The notes below the pieces were generated by a model. That model searched no databases, had not been told where the DNA came from, and saw only the letters and a program-made list of their open reading frames with translations. 64,000 nucleotides of DNA from Aphis gossypii (lineage: Eukaryota > Arthropoda > Insecta > Hemiptera > Aphididae): positions 86,956,604-87,020,603 of the forward strand of contig NC_065531.1 of assembly GCF_020184175.1 (NCBI RefSeq). Direction: 5' to 3'. Each line of letters opens with the position of its first letter. Position 1 is the first letter of the stretch. This document shows, piece by piece, positions 24,701 through 39,600 of the stretch. Position numbers and translations under genes: made by a program.

Positions 24701-27497
24701 TTTAAAAATATATGTAGGTATATATTTTAATATTTTTATCGTTATAATTTTTTAAGTTTTTTTTAAATTTATATTTCTAAGTAGAATATCATTCAGAATA
24801 TCTTTCGATATGTACATCATATTCAATATTTGGACGAGTAGTTTTTGAATTATAAGTATTTATAGTTTTAGTTAGTGAAGTACATTAATACAAGAATACC
24901 CTACAAAATGTTGGTTTTCTACAATGGTTTCTAACATCTTTTATTCAATACCTCTTTTTTCAAAAATCTTGCGCCTCTTTCTAAATTTGAAAATATTGAT
25001 TATAGATATAATATAATTAAATAAATACAAATTTTACTTCGTTATGACTGTTTATGCCTCCTCAGCAACGTTAATACGCCGCTCCTCCCAGGTCGAGTTA
25101 GGTTAACATTAAATAGTTAACATTGCTTAACTACTCTACTAATATAGATAATACGTGTATTTAAATTTAGTAAAGTATAGTACAACTTTTATTATAAATT
25201 ATAATTTCTATTATTGTTCTGGTTTCTTTTATATTAATAATATAATAGTCCAACGAGATTATTTTACCGTTTGATACTAATTTGTACAGTTATTTTTTTT
25301 TATAGGTACTTTTAGTCGTTAATATTTTATTTCTTTGTTGAAAAAGTTATAAACCATTAAAAAATTATGAAAAATTATATAATAATATTTATGATACCAC
25401 GATCAAAGGGTCACCAAATAAGTCATAGGTACTTAAAAAGCTATAAATTACCTATACATTATGTTGTTATTATAGTCATGAACAATTATTGTACAATAAT
25501 CTATTTTTATCTGGTAATTTCTTCTAAATTTGCAAGTCATACATCAAACAAATAATTTATCTGATTTATATATATTTTTTTTTCTGTTTGTTTATTATAA
25601 CTTTTTTACATACATTTAATTAAATGTATCTATAATGTACATAAAATTAGGTTTAAACAGTATATTTCACTATTTTCAAATCATATTACCACTATTGTGT
25701 TATTTGCATTGAATATAATATTCTTCAGATTACAAATAAACGTTTGAAAATTTTTTGGTTTTGTACAAGACAATAATAATAAACAATAAACAATAATAGC
25801 GATGTTTTAATAGGCATCTACCTAATACGTGCAAAGGTTCTATGTAAATATCCCGATGATGTTCAAAACATTTACAAACATCAGACCGTTTTTCGAATGA
25901 CTCTTGTGGTCTTTCTTAGTAGGTATATATAATGCAGTAAAATAGTTTATTATTATGCATTTATGTATATATTTATATTGATGACTCTGTGGCACACGGT
26001 AGCTGGTATTATAGGTAGGTACTTGAAAATGTTTATTGCTTTTTAACATAAATAAGTTCGTGTTGACGAACTAGTACAGCTAGTAAACAAATGTACAGAT
26101 CTATTTATTTTACGCGTGTGTGTGTGTGCACGCGTCAATCGCATTTTGTACGATATATAAATTGTAATTTTCCACCGCTTTAAAGCATCTATAATGAATT
26201 ACAACATAATGTAGTATAGTATATTATAATATACTATAATGCACGCTCTAGTATATAATTTACTCGATACTTAATGTTAAAACGGTATACCATCGTTTGT
26301 TATTAATTTTAACTAAATTTATCGAGTTCTTAGAGTGAACGAAGAAAAAGTATATTTTATACACTTCTTGTATAAATATATATATATATCATACTTAGTA
26401 GATTTTTTTTTTTTAACGAAATTGATTACAACAAAATTTTGTCGATTTAACTATTATTTTTCAAGCTTCCTTTATATTTCTATAAGATTGTGATGTACTC
26501 ATATAATTATATTATACATTATATGTATACCTACTACCTACTGAATATCATAATAAATGAATATATTTTTTTGATTAATAATATCAATTAAATTGAAACA
26601 ATTTTTCGGTTTCTTAATATTCGTATTAATTGATTTATAGTGTGTTCTCCTATTAAATTTATAATATATGTATATGATTATACTTGATGAATTAATACGA
26701 TAACAGCCAAGTTTATTAAATTTCACAGCTTAATTACAAAGAAATCGAAAATAACAAAATGTTGTTCCTTATACGAATACTAGTTGTTTTACCAAACCCT
26801 AAATCGATTCGTGTGCAAATACTAAACTGTGTTTTAATAATCTAATATAAAAATAAACAGAATATAGTATTTATAATTGCAGTGGTACCATATTTTATTG
26901 TATAGTGGGAATATTTTTTAGTAAGCACTCGTTTTGAAGCAAAATACTTTTAAAAAAATGTCAAAAGATATTACTATTTTATACAATGATTGTTCACTGT
27001 ATAAATAGAATCACATTATTATATGCATAAACAGATCTACAGTGGTATCTGAGACACGATGTCTCTTAGGAGCTTAAGAACTCACACAACTATTTGAATA
27101 CTGTTTAATAAAAATAAACAATTCAATCGCTACAATATTTACACAATTACACTTCTTAGATTTATGAATTGGCAATCCTAAAAATAAAAATTTAGATAAA
27201 CAGATAAAAAAAAAATACAATAATTGTGACTCTCAGACTAGATGATAATAGTTTTCCGAGATCTCTTTTCAAAAATATTAATTTAAATTTAATTATAATA
27301 TTTTGAAGGGGACAAACGTGGTAAAACAGTATATTTTACTTAAATAAATTACAACAAGAAGGGCCATGACTGTGAAACCCCCTGTTTTGGGCCTTATTTT
27401 TATCAAGCCGACCTAAAGGGATGGGATAGAGGAAGGGTTGATGGGTTGCTTTGATTGCCTTTCACGGTACATTCCACTGAGATAGTCGACAACTGAT
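18705..27497. other. AT-rich intergenic DNA, no gene recognised
   Basis: No exon with family motifs was found. An open frame on the - strand at 22432-22734 (100 codons) has less AT-biased codons over 22440-22640 and may be a fragment of something coding, but I recognise no motif. A C10/A9 tract lies at about 22661-22679. An imperfect stem-forming stretch lies at about 20695-20790. The 3' untranslated region of the chloride channel gene must lie just below 27498, but I could not place its polyadenylation signal. Confidence 0.5.
26112..26135. repeat. GT microsatellite flanked by ACGCGT inverted ends
   Basis: ACGCGTG followed by about six GT steps and then CACGCGT. The ends are inverted repeats of each other, so the tract could form a short hairpin. 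No function is inferred. Confidence 0.7.
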
Positions 27498-27665
27498 TTA
27501 ATCGGTGCCAACGGATATACCACGATTGTGAGCATTCACCGAGTAGTAGAAAAAGAAGAACGCCAAAAACATTACGAACGCCGACGGAAACGTGAACCGG
27601 GCCACCATGTCGATCGTCTTGGCCAAATGGACTGGGTCAGTCGATTTCGTCGAGATCTTTTCACT
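27498..27665 (-). CDS. chloride channel last exon: TM4 and stop
   Basis: Acceptor GATTTTAG, 55 codons and TAA (27500-27498). Encodes SEKISTKSTDP, then DMVARFTFPSAFVMFLAFFF (pre-TM4 amphipathic start and TM4), and the short outer tail ending SVGTD. The VARFTFP..F pattern is that of anion Cys-loop receptors. It is GC-richer than the surrounding DNA. Confidence 0.9.
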   Translation of the reverse strand, partial: SEKISTKSTDPVHLAKTIDMVARFTFPSAFVMFLAFFFFYYSVNAHNRGISVGTD

Positions 27666-30600
27666 CTAAAATCGTAAAAAAAATTAAACATTATTTTGTA
27701 TTACTTATGTATAAATTCCACTGAAATAGAATAATAAAAATACAGTATTAATACGTCACCAGTCGGATGATATTACAACATGTCAGATATGCTACACGCG
27801 ATCAAGGTTATAATAGTATGCAGTAAAATATTACTATACGTAAATGTAATTGTTTTACACTTTATTAATAGAACATATTATTTTTGAGTATTTCAAGAAT
27901 GATGCGAAACAAAAACACGTAATATATAATATTGTTGCCATATTAATTGTTTCATTGTCACCATATTATTTAATAACAATTAAGTTATTTATATTTTATT
28001 TATTTGTTTTTGGTTTTTGTGCTACCTCACAATTCAAATAAAATCATACAATCAGTGCCCAGCTAGGTTAGATTATATAGATTATAAATTAGGTTATTTC
28101 TTTCGCGGGCATAGTTTATAGGTACTCTATAATTAATAAATCGGTAAAATTTACTAGGTACTAATAATAGTTACTATGTACAAATAAAAACCTTAAGAAT
28201 GATCATAAGTGACAATAAGTTATTATTTATACTAGATTAAATATAAATAGACAGAGGTTTTAATTAGCTAGTTTACATTTTTTTTAAATGTCTTTGAAAC
28301 AGTAAAACATAATTATAAACATTTTCAAATGCCCCATGAATATTTTTGAATTACAATAAAATAACTTAAATAACCATTATTATTTATTTAAATAAGTAAC
28401 TATCTAATTTCATTAATATTTGAACTTGAATATTTCTAAAATAAATTCATCCGTATTGTATAATTAAATAAATTACAATAACAAGAATTTAATATGCGGG
28501 ATCATGTTTTCAATTTTAAAGCTTTTTAACATGAGACAGCATTAAGTTTAAAATATTTTAAAAATTTCATAGATTATAGAAAATGATAATTTAAACAATA
28601 ATCGAATGTTTCAAAGTTTCAATGATAAATACTTTTTAAATTAAAACAAAACAACAAAATAAATAAAACAGTTTAATGAGGAATCTTTATGTTATGATTA
28701 AAAATCCAATGTTGTCAAAATTTAAACTTGAAACATTTATAAAAAGTTATAGATTGAATCAAATTTAATCATAATTTTTTTTTAAAATACCTATAAACAA
28801 CTTATGAGTACATAATATTGTATTAGATTTTAATTCATTTTTTTATATAAACATAAGTGCATTTATAAAGAAAAGTCTAATAAAAATTGTAAATTTAAAT
28901 TATTTAAAGAAAATAGTATTTTATTGTTTTAACCACATGCGGTTATGTTTTTTACTCATTTCATGATTATTTTTCACTAACAAATATAGTGATGACGATT
29001 TATTTTTATTTTTTTAATATCGTTGTTGCACTGTTTGTGATACCGATTTTTTAATAATGTTTTCCTGTGATACGGACTCCGCTTTGTAGTTTATGCATAA
29101 TTCTATTATAGGTGATTTAGATGTGATATATTATTGTTATAGGGTAGGTACTATTGTTTACTATCAATGCGAGTTTACGTTTTAACGACTAGTTTTTTAC
29201 CATTTATGATTATTATGATGGTGAAAAGTCGTTTATTATCATTATAAATATTTGATTTTTAAAAGATAACTGTGTTATTTTTATGTCCAGCATTATATTT
29301 GAAACCAAGATTAATGAACCTCCCAGAGAGTTGTTTTAAATTGTTATCATATTTTAGTTATTAAAATATTTTATCTAACTAATGACTTTGGGTCATCTAA
29401 AGGATATCCTGAGAAACAAAACAAAAAAACCGTCTAAAGTGTCGTTAGGTTTTATTTTACGACATTTGATGGCTAAATTTAAATTTTTTTTAGTGAATTA
29501 ATCATACTAATCTTGTACTATTATAAAAACATCGATCCTAATAAACGATATTAAGTATTTTAAACTGAAAAAAATGTTATATTTTTCATTTTTTTTTTAA
29601 TATTATTTTTTCTATACTCCAATAGTATGAAAAACTTACCGTTTTTGGAAGAACATCTATTAGGAGCGAATGTGAACATACATTTTGAGCGCATTCTGGG
29701 CATTTAATTTCTTTGGAACTCTTCTAAAACAAATAAAAATAAAATATTTACTTACATTTTATTAATTTATAGTTTATTACGCGTTTTTAATTTGTAATTT
29801 AATGTTTTAGTTTTTCATTAGCTTTTTAGTTTAAAATGTTTTTTTTTTTTTAGTTTCTGATAATTTCGATGTTTATATTAGTTATTTATATTTTTATTTA
29901 TATACACTCATGTAGAATTATAATTAACAATAATAATTATAGTACATAATACTGTTCAAACAAAACAAAACGTGTGTATAAATAATTTTGTTGAAATATA
30001 CATGGTATATGGTATTGACTGCAATATATTATGCATCATATAGTTTGGACATTTGCATTGTGAATAAAATATAAATTCTGCTCTATATTATAATACACGT
30101 ACAATTGCTAGCAGGCAGTATATTATTGAACGAATGAACTTATGCACGGATTTTCAACGTCAGCATGGTGTAGGTATGGGTTCCATTAAACCTGAATGTT
30201 TCATGATGATACGAAAACCGCAAACGGTTGGCCATGTAGCAAGGTAGCCTATAATATAGGTTTTAGGTACCTAATAAAACTGTCATTTGTTGCGGTATTA
30301 TGCTGTTTCCTTTAAATGCACGATAAAATTGATACCGCTTAAATACCTTTTTATAATGTAATATAGAAGAAACAAACTGCAACAATAGAGTCAAATGAAA
30401 TTTAATTTTAGTATGCCAGCATCTTCAACTACGTTATTATAAGTTGTAACCAATATCTTTACAACTAATAATTTTTCAACTGTGTCTTGCACGAAAAGAT
30501 CAATAAACGATAACTAATGGTGTAACTATATTGTATGTAATAACTAGTAGTTATTAAAGTTATTTTTTATTGTTATCTTGTCTGTTTTGACTGTTGAACC

Positions 30601-33600
30601 AAAAAAATAAATATATATAATATAATATATATATATCTGATAATATACTGCTTGCATAATCATAAGAGAGTCTTACGGGCAATGCCAAACTTAATGGCTA
30701 TAATATAACCTGACTAACTCACTGACTGATAAACGTAGAGCCTGAACAAATAGATAGAGGCTTGAAATTTACACAGTACATTCATATCACAAATTTAGTG
30801 TACAATAAGAAAGAATTTTACGAAATTCGCATTTTAAAGTAGTGCTTGAACAATTTTTTTGAGATTCAAAATGGTTAATAAAAATACCTAAATTTTGAAC
30901 ACCGTTTAATCGAATATTAAATAACAAATTAAATAAAGTTTAAGTCATATAATAGAATTGTAATTTTAAATGGGTAACGAAGTGCACGGGATCAGCTAGT
31001 GTATTATAATATCATTTATAATATTTATTGAAACAAAAATAATAAATAATTCAATGCCCTTCTGTACAGTGTGTATAGTAATCGACCTACAATGAGAGCT
31101 TTCTATGAAACTGTAGTTGCTTAGTGTTGGCAAATATAATTAAAACAAAATCACTTTTATTTTGGTAGATTAAATATCAAACGAACGAAATTTTATAAAA
31201 ATACTGTAAAATGATAGGTATGCATTACATTTTATACCGATAAATATAAGGGATCAATGAATCACACTTTTTGACAAGTGCTACAATAATCAATCTCACT
31301 ACGTGATTGACATTCTCAAATGAATTATTTTTCTTGTTAAATAAATTATTGATGTTACTGAATTATACAACAATATCCGATTACGCTTCGGAGTGCCACC
31401 ATTTACGTCATAGATCATATGTATATGTGGTATATGTGGAGGTGAAATTATAGTCTTTAAAATAGCGAATCTAAAACTTTGTATTATACCTATTTGGTAT
31501 AATTTGGTATTCGATTTGTACGGTTTGAATACAATAGACGTTTTCAGAAAAAATAAAATTGTATGAAGAATAATATTGTAAAATAGCATCAGTATATAAT
31601 TACCAGTTTTTTCCACATTGTTTATCTATTAACATATTATTACAATTAAATTATTTTTAATTGTACAAACAATTTCATTTGAATTTATCTAAACGAATCA
31701 CACATAAGTAATAAACATGATAACATGCAAGACATGCATCTGCATTGACTTGAATAATTTTGTTAAACACATACTTTTATCATTCGTGTATTTTTCTTAG
31801 AAATGTTCTTTAAAGGTTCTGAGAAATACTTTAAAAAACTTATATATTAAATCATAAAATGTATATTATAATTTTGACTGTATATTGAAACTTTTGAAAG
31901 CAACTAAAAATTGGCATATAGATTCGATCTGTTTGTCTTTTATCCAACTGTCAGTGATTATTGTTTATTGTTCATCAGAATCATCTGCATAAATAATCCT
32001 CATATATTCGTACATGTTCTATGTAATATTATATTAAACTAACATAAAATTCGGTATCTTCACTTCTGTCATTAATATTAAATAAGCAATAGTATAATAG
32101 AAGAAAATATAGTTCTTGGATAGTCTTCGTTGTTAGTATTCAAAGTTTGATGACCCTTCCTCGACGACTTATTACAAACTCCCGAATTGATACATAATTT
32201 TGATATTGAATTAAATTAAATTAAACGTCTGCCATGCACAAACACGGTTATTTACGCACACGCACGCGCAATACATAATCTATGTATATAATATATTAAG
32301 CTGTAATTCAGAAGGTACCTACGTATTTTCGTCTGAAAGGGACTGATTCTGGAATGGGTTAATCGGGTCAACGAGTTTCTGTGACAGTCACACACATACA
32401 AATACACACAGCACATCAGTCGTCTGTGTGTTGTGTGTATCTATATAATATGTAATAATAGTTAATCCGCGTACGTTCCAGCTAGAGAAATTGAGCTGAA
32501 AATTATCGGTTTACCAAATCGTCGAAATGTTCCGAAAATACAATTACCACATACACATATTATTGTTCGTCGCCGAATTTGGAATATAGACTAATGTTTA
32601 ATGCATTCCGGTCTACGTATGTCGAAAGGAACATTCTATTATATAGTATACATAGGTACGGTACTGTTTGTATACCTATTCGTAAAACGATGAATATTAT
32701 AATATCATTACATATTATATAATATGAGAGAATAATATTGTATGGATTTTCTGATTTTCTCGGCGTGTTAAAAATTAGACTGTTTCATTGCGTCAAATAT
32801 GTATTTATATATATATAGGTGTACGTGTCGATACGATTGAATTAATAATATTATATTAAAGCTCATTATTCTGAACGTTTACTATGAATGACCATTAAAC
32901 CATATTGTTTATTAATTAGTAAATAATTTAAAGTTTCGGAAAGAAAGATCAGTGGTGTGGTTATTATCAGGGATGATGATTCATGTAAAAACAAAAATTA
33001 TTTTCAGTGGTTGCCAAAAAAAATATAAATAATCATAGTTCAAATTGGTTCACAAAAATATTGAAAAATTTTTCACATAAGTAGATAAATTTGAAATTAA
33101 ACTTAATACTTAAATGTACGTTTTTCAATATCTTAACGACGAAACTTTAATGAAACGTTGATTATTTATGTCCATATTTGTAAATCAATCATATTACTTT
33201 AAAAAATATGTTTTAAAACAGAAGTCATAAAATCATAACAAATAAATGACCTGTTAATCACACTGGTTTTTAAATGTAAATATGCATGTTATAATTTTCT
33301 GGGTGTTTTATATTATGTTGTATAGTTATGCCAAGTTCACGTACAATTTCCATCATTGTAATAATACCTGCCTGTCTCACCAATGGGGACAGTGCGATCG
33401 TTATATTATTATAGCCGACCGTACACTCAACTGTAAACCTACCGAGGTACTTGATGATAACAACCATAACATCATCATCATCATCATCATCATCTGATCA
33501 TCGCCATTACAATTGTGTAGACAACTTAACTACGCCACCATTTGTTGTTGTATATTCCACGCGTAAAACGGAATCGTCTTGCAATTTATTATAATAATAA

Positions 33601-36600
33601 TAATGTAGGTACGCGTCATATTTTAGTTTATTTAAGGATCACACGGTTTCACTGCTGCAAGCTTATTTTAATCATGTAAATTTTTTTACTAACGAGATCT
33701 AGTCACATCGATAGTGTGAAGTGAAATTCTCGGAAAACTTAACGCAACATATAAATAATAATGTATAGCGATTAGAGACAACAGATATTCTTATGGAATA
33801 TATTAATTCTATCGTCATTAAAAGCGTTACGTGGAACTATGAATACCATTTATTAATTTGATTTTACCGACATCTCGTTAAATATAAACCTAATCTAACC
33901 GTGACGACATAATTGCTATAATATAATATATATATTTTCTTATTAAGCAGTCCTCCCTATATATAAAACCAAAAACACAATAATTTGTTGAGTTCCTACA
34001 CTTGTGTACTTCCACGGATAGTCGGTAAAATTTTTGAGTGAACACGATTGCGCACGTTTTACTATTATGTAATATTTATTTATGTAACACCTTTACTATT
34101 CTGTATTCATAATATAATTGACCATCTTAATTTGAAGATATAATTTTCATTAGCATGATTGATTGATTAGTATTAAATAAATAAATAAATATTATTTACA
34201 ATATATACATTAGTTTATTAAAAAGTAAGAAAAAAAATATGAAAATGAAAACACACATTCTTGGAACTTCAGCGGTAGGAAAATTGTTCTACTATTATAC
34301 TCATGTTCATTGTTCATTCCAAATCCAACATAATATAAACAGGTTTTATTTTTAGGCAGGTTTGTTTTTTAAATAAGTGAAAAACTGAAAGATTTTTACA
34401 ATTTAGTGAAAACTTCTTTCAATAAATTTTATTTTATTACTAACTAGTTACACTATTAATAACATTTTGACGTGTTTATTTTTTTTAGCAAAATATAGTT
34501 TACTTAATTTATATTGTTAGGCATCTACTTCATAGTTAAAAAATATTTCTTAATGTTGTTCATTGTATATGAATTAAAAATTATAATAACATTTAATACA
34601 AAAAAAAAAATAACAATTTATTAGACTATTTATTATTTATCTAGGTATAAAAATACTTCAATAAAATTAATAATTATTAAAACAATTATACGAGTTTATT
34701 TCCTGGAGAAAATTTTTTCTTCAGAATTTTTCTTATACTTGGTTTTATTTTCTCTTGAGTTTTTTTTAGGGTCTTTTCTGTAATTCGCTTACACGTACTA
34801 TCTACTAATCAATAAATTATATTAAAATCAAACAGTTATACGCATATTTATTTAGTGTTTATATAAGAAATTGAATGTAGGTACTGCGACAGTCGGCCGT
34901 CCGCGTTTTCGTGTAGCTTAGAATGAAAAGAAAAACCGAATATTTGCAATTAATAAAAATCAATATGAATTATGTTTAACCTCTGCGCTTGCATTAAACA
35001 TAGTGTTTTTCATAGTTTTTAAATCAATATCGTTTTTGTTATTATTATTACTACTATCATGAGCATTATCGTCATCATTCGTAGATACATTTATTTTTAT
35101 TGTTAGTACTCAGCAGGGTGTGTCCATTCACAGGTCATTTCTAATATTATTTAAAACAAACTAAAAGTCCACGAGTAAAATTCACATAGGGTGGTTTATA
35201 ATTAAAAATATTATCGTTCAACTGCATTGATTATCTGTACACCAAATAACTAATTATTACTTTCTACTGCTTCATTTAATTTGGTACCGTGATTTTTTTT
35301 TCCAATACCTAGCTTATAATAATTAGTACCTTTGCAATATACCTAATAATCCAATTCCAGTACAAAAAAAAAAAGTTCCACATAATAAAATGTTGTCGAA
35401 AATTAAATTACCAATATCTAATAATAGTAATCTAATAGTAGTTTACTATTGATTCAAGCAATCGTTTCATATTTTAAATTGTTTTTTTTTCTAATAATTT
35501 AAAAACAAAAACTTTATTTTTAGTTTTTATTGTGGTGTAATATTATAATAAGCGATGGAAATAGTATGCACTTAAAAATATTTATTTTTCACTGATCATT
35601 CAATTATATTCAACATTATTAATTGTGTCTTGTGTCATATTATTAATATTATAGTATTAGAGTTATGCACTTACGACCTATCTACCAACAATACTGCACT
35701 GAAACACTAACATTTTTATTCGTATCTTTGATATTACCTATTTTAAGAGCCAATTCAGAAAAGTTCGTAATATGATATACACTTCGATACCTAGTGTAAT
35801 AATATTATTATAACTTAACTGAACTAGTGAGATTAGTGACCAGAGCAAACGAGGAAAATCCCCCTAGTAATATAATAATTAATATAAAATATGAAACTGT
35901 AAACAAAATGATTCATGGACATAATTCAATTATAGTCTTAGAGGGTTTTTAATTTTACCTAATAGTTTTTTTTATTATAGTAGTTTAGTTATTTCAATAT
36001 CAATGTACAGAATTTATACTCTACAAATGTTATTCATTGAAATTTACTTAATTCTTTAATATAATATAAAAACTATAGATGTCATATTTTTTAACTCCAA
36101 TTATTTATAAGTTATAGAAATCATTTTATATTCAAAGACTTATCACAGATTATGAAAAAACACGCAGAGACGGTTCTTGGATATTCGATCAAACGTCATA
36201 ATACTGGATTGTGAAGAAATCCATTGGCACCAGACTGTCGGGCGCGATTCGAGGGACAGGACATAGCAGTTTTGGCTAACTTGCACTGTTATAATCATAT
36301 TATTATTGCATGTTTTTTCGACAACGATTTACACGGCAAGTTGGAGCGGCGTTTTTGAGTATATGATCAAATACTGTACATGCGTTTATGTACAAGTCAG
36401 TTGCGGCTCCACGTAGGTACAACGTTATCGCGAAATCCACTAGCACGCTATGCACTTGTAATTGTATGCCTTTTTTCAAACCAGTGCGTGCATGGTCCGC
36501 TACTGAATTTAAAATCTAGAATTTGATTACCACGGGTAATATTATGATATTTTGATTTTGTGAAAACATTCACGTGTCCAAAAAACATTTGCATACCCTG

Positions 36601-39600
36601 CCATAGGACACAGATTACTTTGAATTTTTCTATTGTGAAATGAAAAAATTAAATCGTGAATCATAAATCATAATATTATACGCACCCACAATTTGTATAA
36701 TACTTGTAGTGTTATTAGTTATTATGCGGTTACGGTGAATTATACATTTCATATCAAGTCATCGTTTACATTTAATATTTATTCATGTTTTTCCAACGCA
36801 GCGCTAGAACTGTTTTACTTCACTTATTGGTGAATAAAATAAAATTTTATATCTATTAATTCTATATAAATAAACTCTATATAACTATAACTATATTATA
36901 TAGTTACTAAAAATAGTTTACTGAAATTTATTCGAAAAAAATATATCATAGAAAAGTTATAATGTAAGTAAATTTGTATACAAATTTAAATTTAGACCAT
37001 TAAAACATTTTTTAAGAGATATTGTTCAAAATATTTCATTTTTTATATTCTTAATAATTTAGTATAGAATTAAAATTTTTTAAGCTTTATTATTGAGTAT
37101 TTTCTAATATTTAATATTTTGTTTTCTATAAACCATGTTATTATACTTGGCTTTAAATATATAATTATACCTAATATTATTTTAAGTTTAAATTGTTTAT
37201 CAATTATATTAAATTATATGTAAGATATTTAGGTACTGCAAAAAATATTGAATTTTGGTATTTGTTAACAATAAATTATTTATCATTATTTATTAGTATT
37301 AAAACATATATTCAAGCTAATTTATAATTATTATTAATTTGATATGTACTTTATTTATGTACAAATTATATAATTTAAAATAAATTAAATACAATGCACA
37401 TTATAAGTTATTATTATTGAGCTCAAAAGCCATGCACTTAATTTTTCTTGGATACAATTTTTGATTATTGTCATAGAGTCACTAAAAATATTGGTGACTT
37501 TATTATAATATATATCAATATATCATATATGGGTCATATGATAATATTGTATGCTGTGAATACAAACCATCGTTCACTGCAGTGGTTTAATCCCGAAGGC
37601 TAAGTATCATAAAATGGCAAATGATTCATAAAACAAAACACGTTTCCTTACTCGAATTTCGTTTCCATGACAACTTTTGTGTAATATTTTTCAAGAATTC
37701 AAGTTTGATTATTGTATGTCTTAAAATATTATTATTAGTATGTATACTGTATGGAAAAATATGCAATTTATTCTTTTTGTAATTTTTTTCTGATGTAAGG
37801 CATTTCCAAATTTTGTTTACAAAATAGTTATAATTTATATTGGAGAATAAAAGGACTATGTTAATTTAGATAAATGAACATATTTTGATTTGTTTATAAC
37901 ATTCACTGTAAATTTGGATTGAATAATATAATATTTAATTCAACAGTCGAAAAAAAAATCACAGACATATAAATAAATATATTTATTTATGAAGTCGAAC
38001 ATTATCTACAACTACAGAAAAATTGTAGGTACATATAATTAATTTAAAAATATAAAACAATATATTCGATTAAATACAAAGAAACTACTAAAATCTGACT
38101 AACAAAGATACTCTCAGGGAAGAACACAAGATGAATTGAAATAATTTATGTTTATTTTTATGACATAATTTATTACATTATAATATAATCGTAGAATTTT
38201 TTAAAAAGGTAATTGTTACAGTTTCGCATTGAATTACACATATTCAACTTTGTATAGATATTTATACTTAATAGTTCAATATTGTGCAAAATAACTTAAC
38301 TATAATAGTGTTATTATGTACTAAATAAATTATATTATGTTGATTGAAAGTAACTTGTTGAACATTATTATTTTTTTTTTTTTAATTATTATCGATTTTA
38401 TATTTTTAGTGAATATAAAAAAAAGGAATTCATAAAGTATGTATTAGTTACTCATTTCATATTTGTACTAAAAAAAAAATATCTTAGTATTTATTATTTG
38501 AACTATCTTGAAAATTCTATTTAAAATACGTCATATAGGGAATAGAGATGTGTTGTCGATTTCTTGCTAAAAAATAAACTACCACATTTTTCGTTAAAAA
38601 GAATTTACAGTATTTAAATGCTCATAACTTGCTCCAAATTTGTTTTAATTAAAGAATACACGAGGAACTGAGTCAACATATTGCAGGTGCAATGTTCTGC
38701 TAATTAAAAATAAACCAAATACAACCAAATACTAATGAAATCTGAATTTTATATTTTCGGTATAAAATATAATTACTTTATATGACACTTTTTACTATAA
38801 TCAACCTACAAAAACAAATGTTAGAAAATATGAAATATAATACAAAATCGTTTTATTTATTCATACAAATTCGTCCCGTGGGAGTCATAATATTTTTTTC
38901 ATACGTTCAGAAATTATTCATAATCTAAAATTATAATTTAAAGTAATCGACGCAGTTGAATTACATATTATGTTTTTAGAAATTATTTATAATTTATTTT
39001 TTTTCTCAGGAAAATGGTTTAGTTTTTCATTAAAAAAAAACTATTAATAGAATAATTGTATTGCCAATAGCTAATAGTGATGCTCTATTACTCTGTTACT
39101 TTGAAACAGGTACGTAATTGCGCTTAAAATTTAAATTCTGAAAAAAAAACGCAAAAGTTTTAAAAGTTTTAAATCTGAATAACGATAAACACAAAAGTTG
39201 AATGACGTTTAAATTCTGAATAACGATGAACGTAACGTTTTTATTCAGAATAACGTAAAACGAATTTTTTTTCAAATTCAAGCCCTGGTTCAAATACTTA
39301 ATATTATTATGATTTATGACTTATGATCGATTATAATGAAATTAAACTGTAAAAATAATAATTAATTGAAGATTTCTGACAATGAGTGTTAAACTGCTAC
39401 ATACATTAGCTTTTGAAATTTATAAAGTGAAATTTGTTTTTTTACAACTGTTATGTTTTAAGCTAAGGTAAATAAAAAAAATTTCAAAATTTTATGCTCG
39501 ATAAGTTACGATAAACATGTAACTTTATTGCTTTATTTTTATATAATACTGACAAACTAAAAAACTGTACAATAATATTAAAAAAACAAGGTATTTAAAT

